Source: an uncultured Alphaproteobacteria bacterium (GTDB lineage: Bacteria; Pseudomonadota; Alphaproteobacteria; Rs-D84). Taken from it: a stretch of DNA of 6,794 nt. Of this stretch, positions 5,469 through 6,794 are shown one piece after another. The position numbers and the translations under genes are program-made. The notes under the pieces are model-generated. The model saw only the letters and a program-made list of their open reading frames with translations. It ran no database searches and had not been told where the DNA came from. Every line of letters starts with the position of its first letter. Within the stretch, counting starts at the first letter, position 1. The stretch spans positions 1 through 6,794 of the forward strand of contig CAMHKP010000023.1 in assembly GCA_946185785.1 (NCBI GenBank), read 5' to 3'.

Positions 5469-6794
5469 ATGGTTGAAAAGAACACACACACATATGACGC
5501 ATCCGACATTCAGGTCTTAGAGGGTCTGGAACCTGTTCGTCTGCGCCCAGGAATGTATATTGGCGGCACAGATGAAAAGGCTTGGCATCATTTGCCGGTT
5601 GAAATTTTGGACAATTCTATTGACGAAGCGGTCGCGGGATTTGCAAAGAAGATATCGGTTGACCTTATCGATGCCAAGACGATTGAAATTACCGATGACG
5701 GACGCGGTATTCCGGTGGACGAACATCCCAAATACCCTGGGAAATCTGCACTAGAGGTTATTTTAACAACACTTCATTCGGGTGGTAAGTTCAATAATAA
5801 TGTGTATAAAACCAGTGGCGGTCTGCATGGTGTTGGTTCTGCGGTTGTGAATGCATTGTCTGCGGAAATGATTGTGACTATTTCACGTGACGGGTACGAA
5901 TGGCACCAGACTTTTTCCCGTGGCAAAACAACATCGCCTATTACGCGCGGTGATGCGACCAAGGGGCATGGAACAAAAATCCGTTTCACATTGGATGATG
6001 AAATATTTGGTGCGAACGCGGTGTTCAAACCGATTAAGATTTATCGTATGGCGCGTGCCAAGGCTTTCCTGTCACGCGGGGTAAAGATTGACTGGCGTTG
6101 CAATCCGGCATTATTAACCGAAGATATGGGTATCCCAGCCAACACAACGTTTTATTATGCAAATGGTGTTGCGGACTTCTTGGCTGAAAAAACCGAATCG
6201 CAGCCCAAAATTTTACCACGTATATTTAGTGGCACTGTTGATTTTCCAGACGATGCCGGACGTGTTGAATGGGCGCTGACTATATTAACAGACGAAAACG
6301 GTGCGGCATCGGACGATGGATTCTTTGCATCATATTGTAATACAATTGCGACAATTGACGGTGGTACACACGAAAGTGGATTTAAGTCTGCAATTACCAA
6401 GGGAATCAAGGCATACGGGGAAAAGGTAAATAACAAGGCCGCGGCAAATATTATTGGTGAAGATGTTTTTGATTCGGTTGCGGCGATTGTATCTGTGTTT
6501 TATAAAACGCCACAATTTTTAGGTCAGACCAAGGAAAAATTATCCAACCCTGAAATTGCACGCTATACCGAAAACGCATTACGTGACCCATGGGAAATGT
6601 TTTTGGCATCCGACCCGAAAACAGCAAACGCGATTCTTGATTTTGTTATAAACCTGGCCAATGCCCGTATCAAAACGAAACAGGTCAAGGAAATCGCCCG
6701 TAAAACCCCGACCAAACGTGCGCGTATGCCGGCGAAATTGGCAGATTGTTCTAAACACGGGGTTGATGGCACCGAATTGTTTATAGTCGAGGGT
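5469..6794 (+). CDS. parE: DNA topoisomerase IV subunit B (ParE), N-terminal 442 residues (3' end outside window)
   Basis: ParE is the ATPase subunit of topoisomerase IV, which unlinks daughter chromosomes together with ParC. The fragment opens 'YDASDIQVLEGLEPVRLRP' (from residue 9). It contains the GHKL ATPase motifs: E45 and N49 in VEILDNSIDEA, DDGRGIP (76-82) and GGLHGVGSAVVNALS (117-131). The transducer domain includes the QTKEKL loop (353-358), whose lysine K354 contacts ATP in this family. 'YRMARAKAFLSRGV' (192-205) and the overall pattern resemble alphaproteobacterial ParE more than GyrB; GyrB remains the alternative. The window ends at 'TELFIVEG' (435-442), exactly where the TOPRIM domain starts, so the usual DSAGG and DxD metal residues lie outside. 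The ATG at 5469 is the only credible start, since the upstream in-frame ATG at 5448 meets TAA after one codon. No ribosome-binding site is visible. The gene is divergent from dnaJ across a 141-bp spacer. Confidence 0.88.
   Translation, partial: MVEKNTHTYDASDIQVLEGLEPVRLRPGMYIGGTDEKAWHHLPVEILDNSIDEAVAGFAKKISVDLIDAKTIEITDDGRGIPVDEHPKYPGKSALEVILTTLHSGGKFNNNVYKTSGGLHGVGSAVVNALSAEMIVTISRDGYEWHQTFSRGKTTSPITRGDATKGHGTKIRFTLDDEIFGANAVFKPIKIYRMARAKAFLSRGVKIDWRCNPALLTEDMGIPANTTFYYANGVADFLAEKTESQPKILPRIFSGTVDFPDDAGRVEWALTILTDENGAASDDGFFASYCNTIATIDGGTHESGFKSAITKGIKAYGEKVNNKAAANIIGEDVFDSVAAIVSVFYKTPQFLGQTKEKLSNPEIARYTENALRDPWEMFLASDPKTANAILDFVINLANARIKTKQVKEIARKTPTKRARMPAKLADCSKHGVDGTELFIVEG

Noticed and set aside
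5482..5492. An (AC)n dinucleotide run at the start of parE, as a possible phase-variable tract
   Set aside because: It is only about 5.5 units long and lies in an essential gene, where frame switching would be lethal.
1..6794. CRISPR array, insertion sequence, phage, toxin-antitoxin or defence cassette
   Set aside because: No spaced direct repeats, terminal inverted repeats, transposase or small paired genes are visible; nearly all sequence is accounted for by housekeeping genes with short spacers.

Overview
The window reads as an ordinary chromosomal stretch of an AT-leaning Gram-negative bacterium, most likely an alphaproteobacterium. The ParE sequence has the alphaproteobacterial form, uvrC sits directly before pgsA as in many proteobacteria, and an AsmA-family envelope protein implies an outer membrane. 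The pilin N-terminus (GRSMIEMLGVLAI) is of a kind I associate from memory with uncultivated, gut-associated alphaproteobacteria. That placement is recall and inference, not a search result.

Layout. Positions 1-1988 hold three closely packed leftward genes, read in the order pilin (1482-1988), RluC-like pseudouridine synthase (496-1464) and the N-terminal 161 codons of an AsmA-family protein (1-483). The gaps are 12-17 nt, so this is probably one operon. A 35-bp divergent gap then leads to uvrC (2024-3436) and pgsA (3495-4100), both rightward. A long, perfect, bidirectional terminator (4135-4180) separates pgsA from the leftward, convergent dnaJ (4200-5327). A 141-bp divergent spacer holds a strong-looking heat-shock (RpoH-type) promoter for dnaJ and a housekeeping-type promoter for parE. 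The parE reading frame (5469-6794) runs off the right edge just as the TOPRIM domain begins.

Functions. These are core housekeeping genes: nucleotide excision repair (UvrC), phosphatidylglycerol synthesis (PgsA), chaperone (DnaJ), chromosome decatenation (ParE), 23S rRNA modification (RluC) and outer-membrane homeostasis (AsmA). The single pilin-like gene is the only accessory-looking item, and no pilus assembly gene is visible.

I found no mobile element, CRISPR array, tRNA/rRNA or integrated cassette, and no convincing undescribed multi-gene system. The points most worth a second look are: a compact UvrC lacking roughly 130 residues between the UVR and RNase H-like domains; the pilin with arginine at the predicted +1 position; a near-consensus RpoH promoter before a dnaJ that has no dnaK beside it; and promoter/start geometry suggesting leaderless mRNAs for uvrC and parE.
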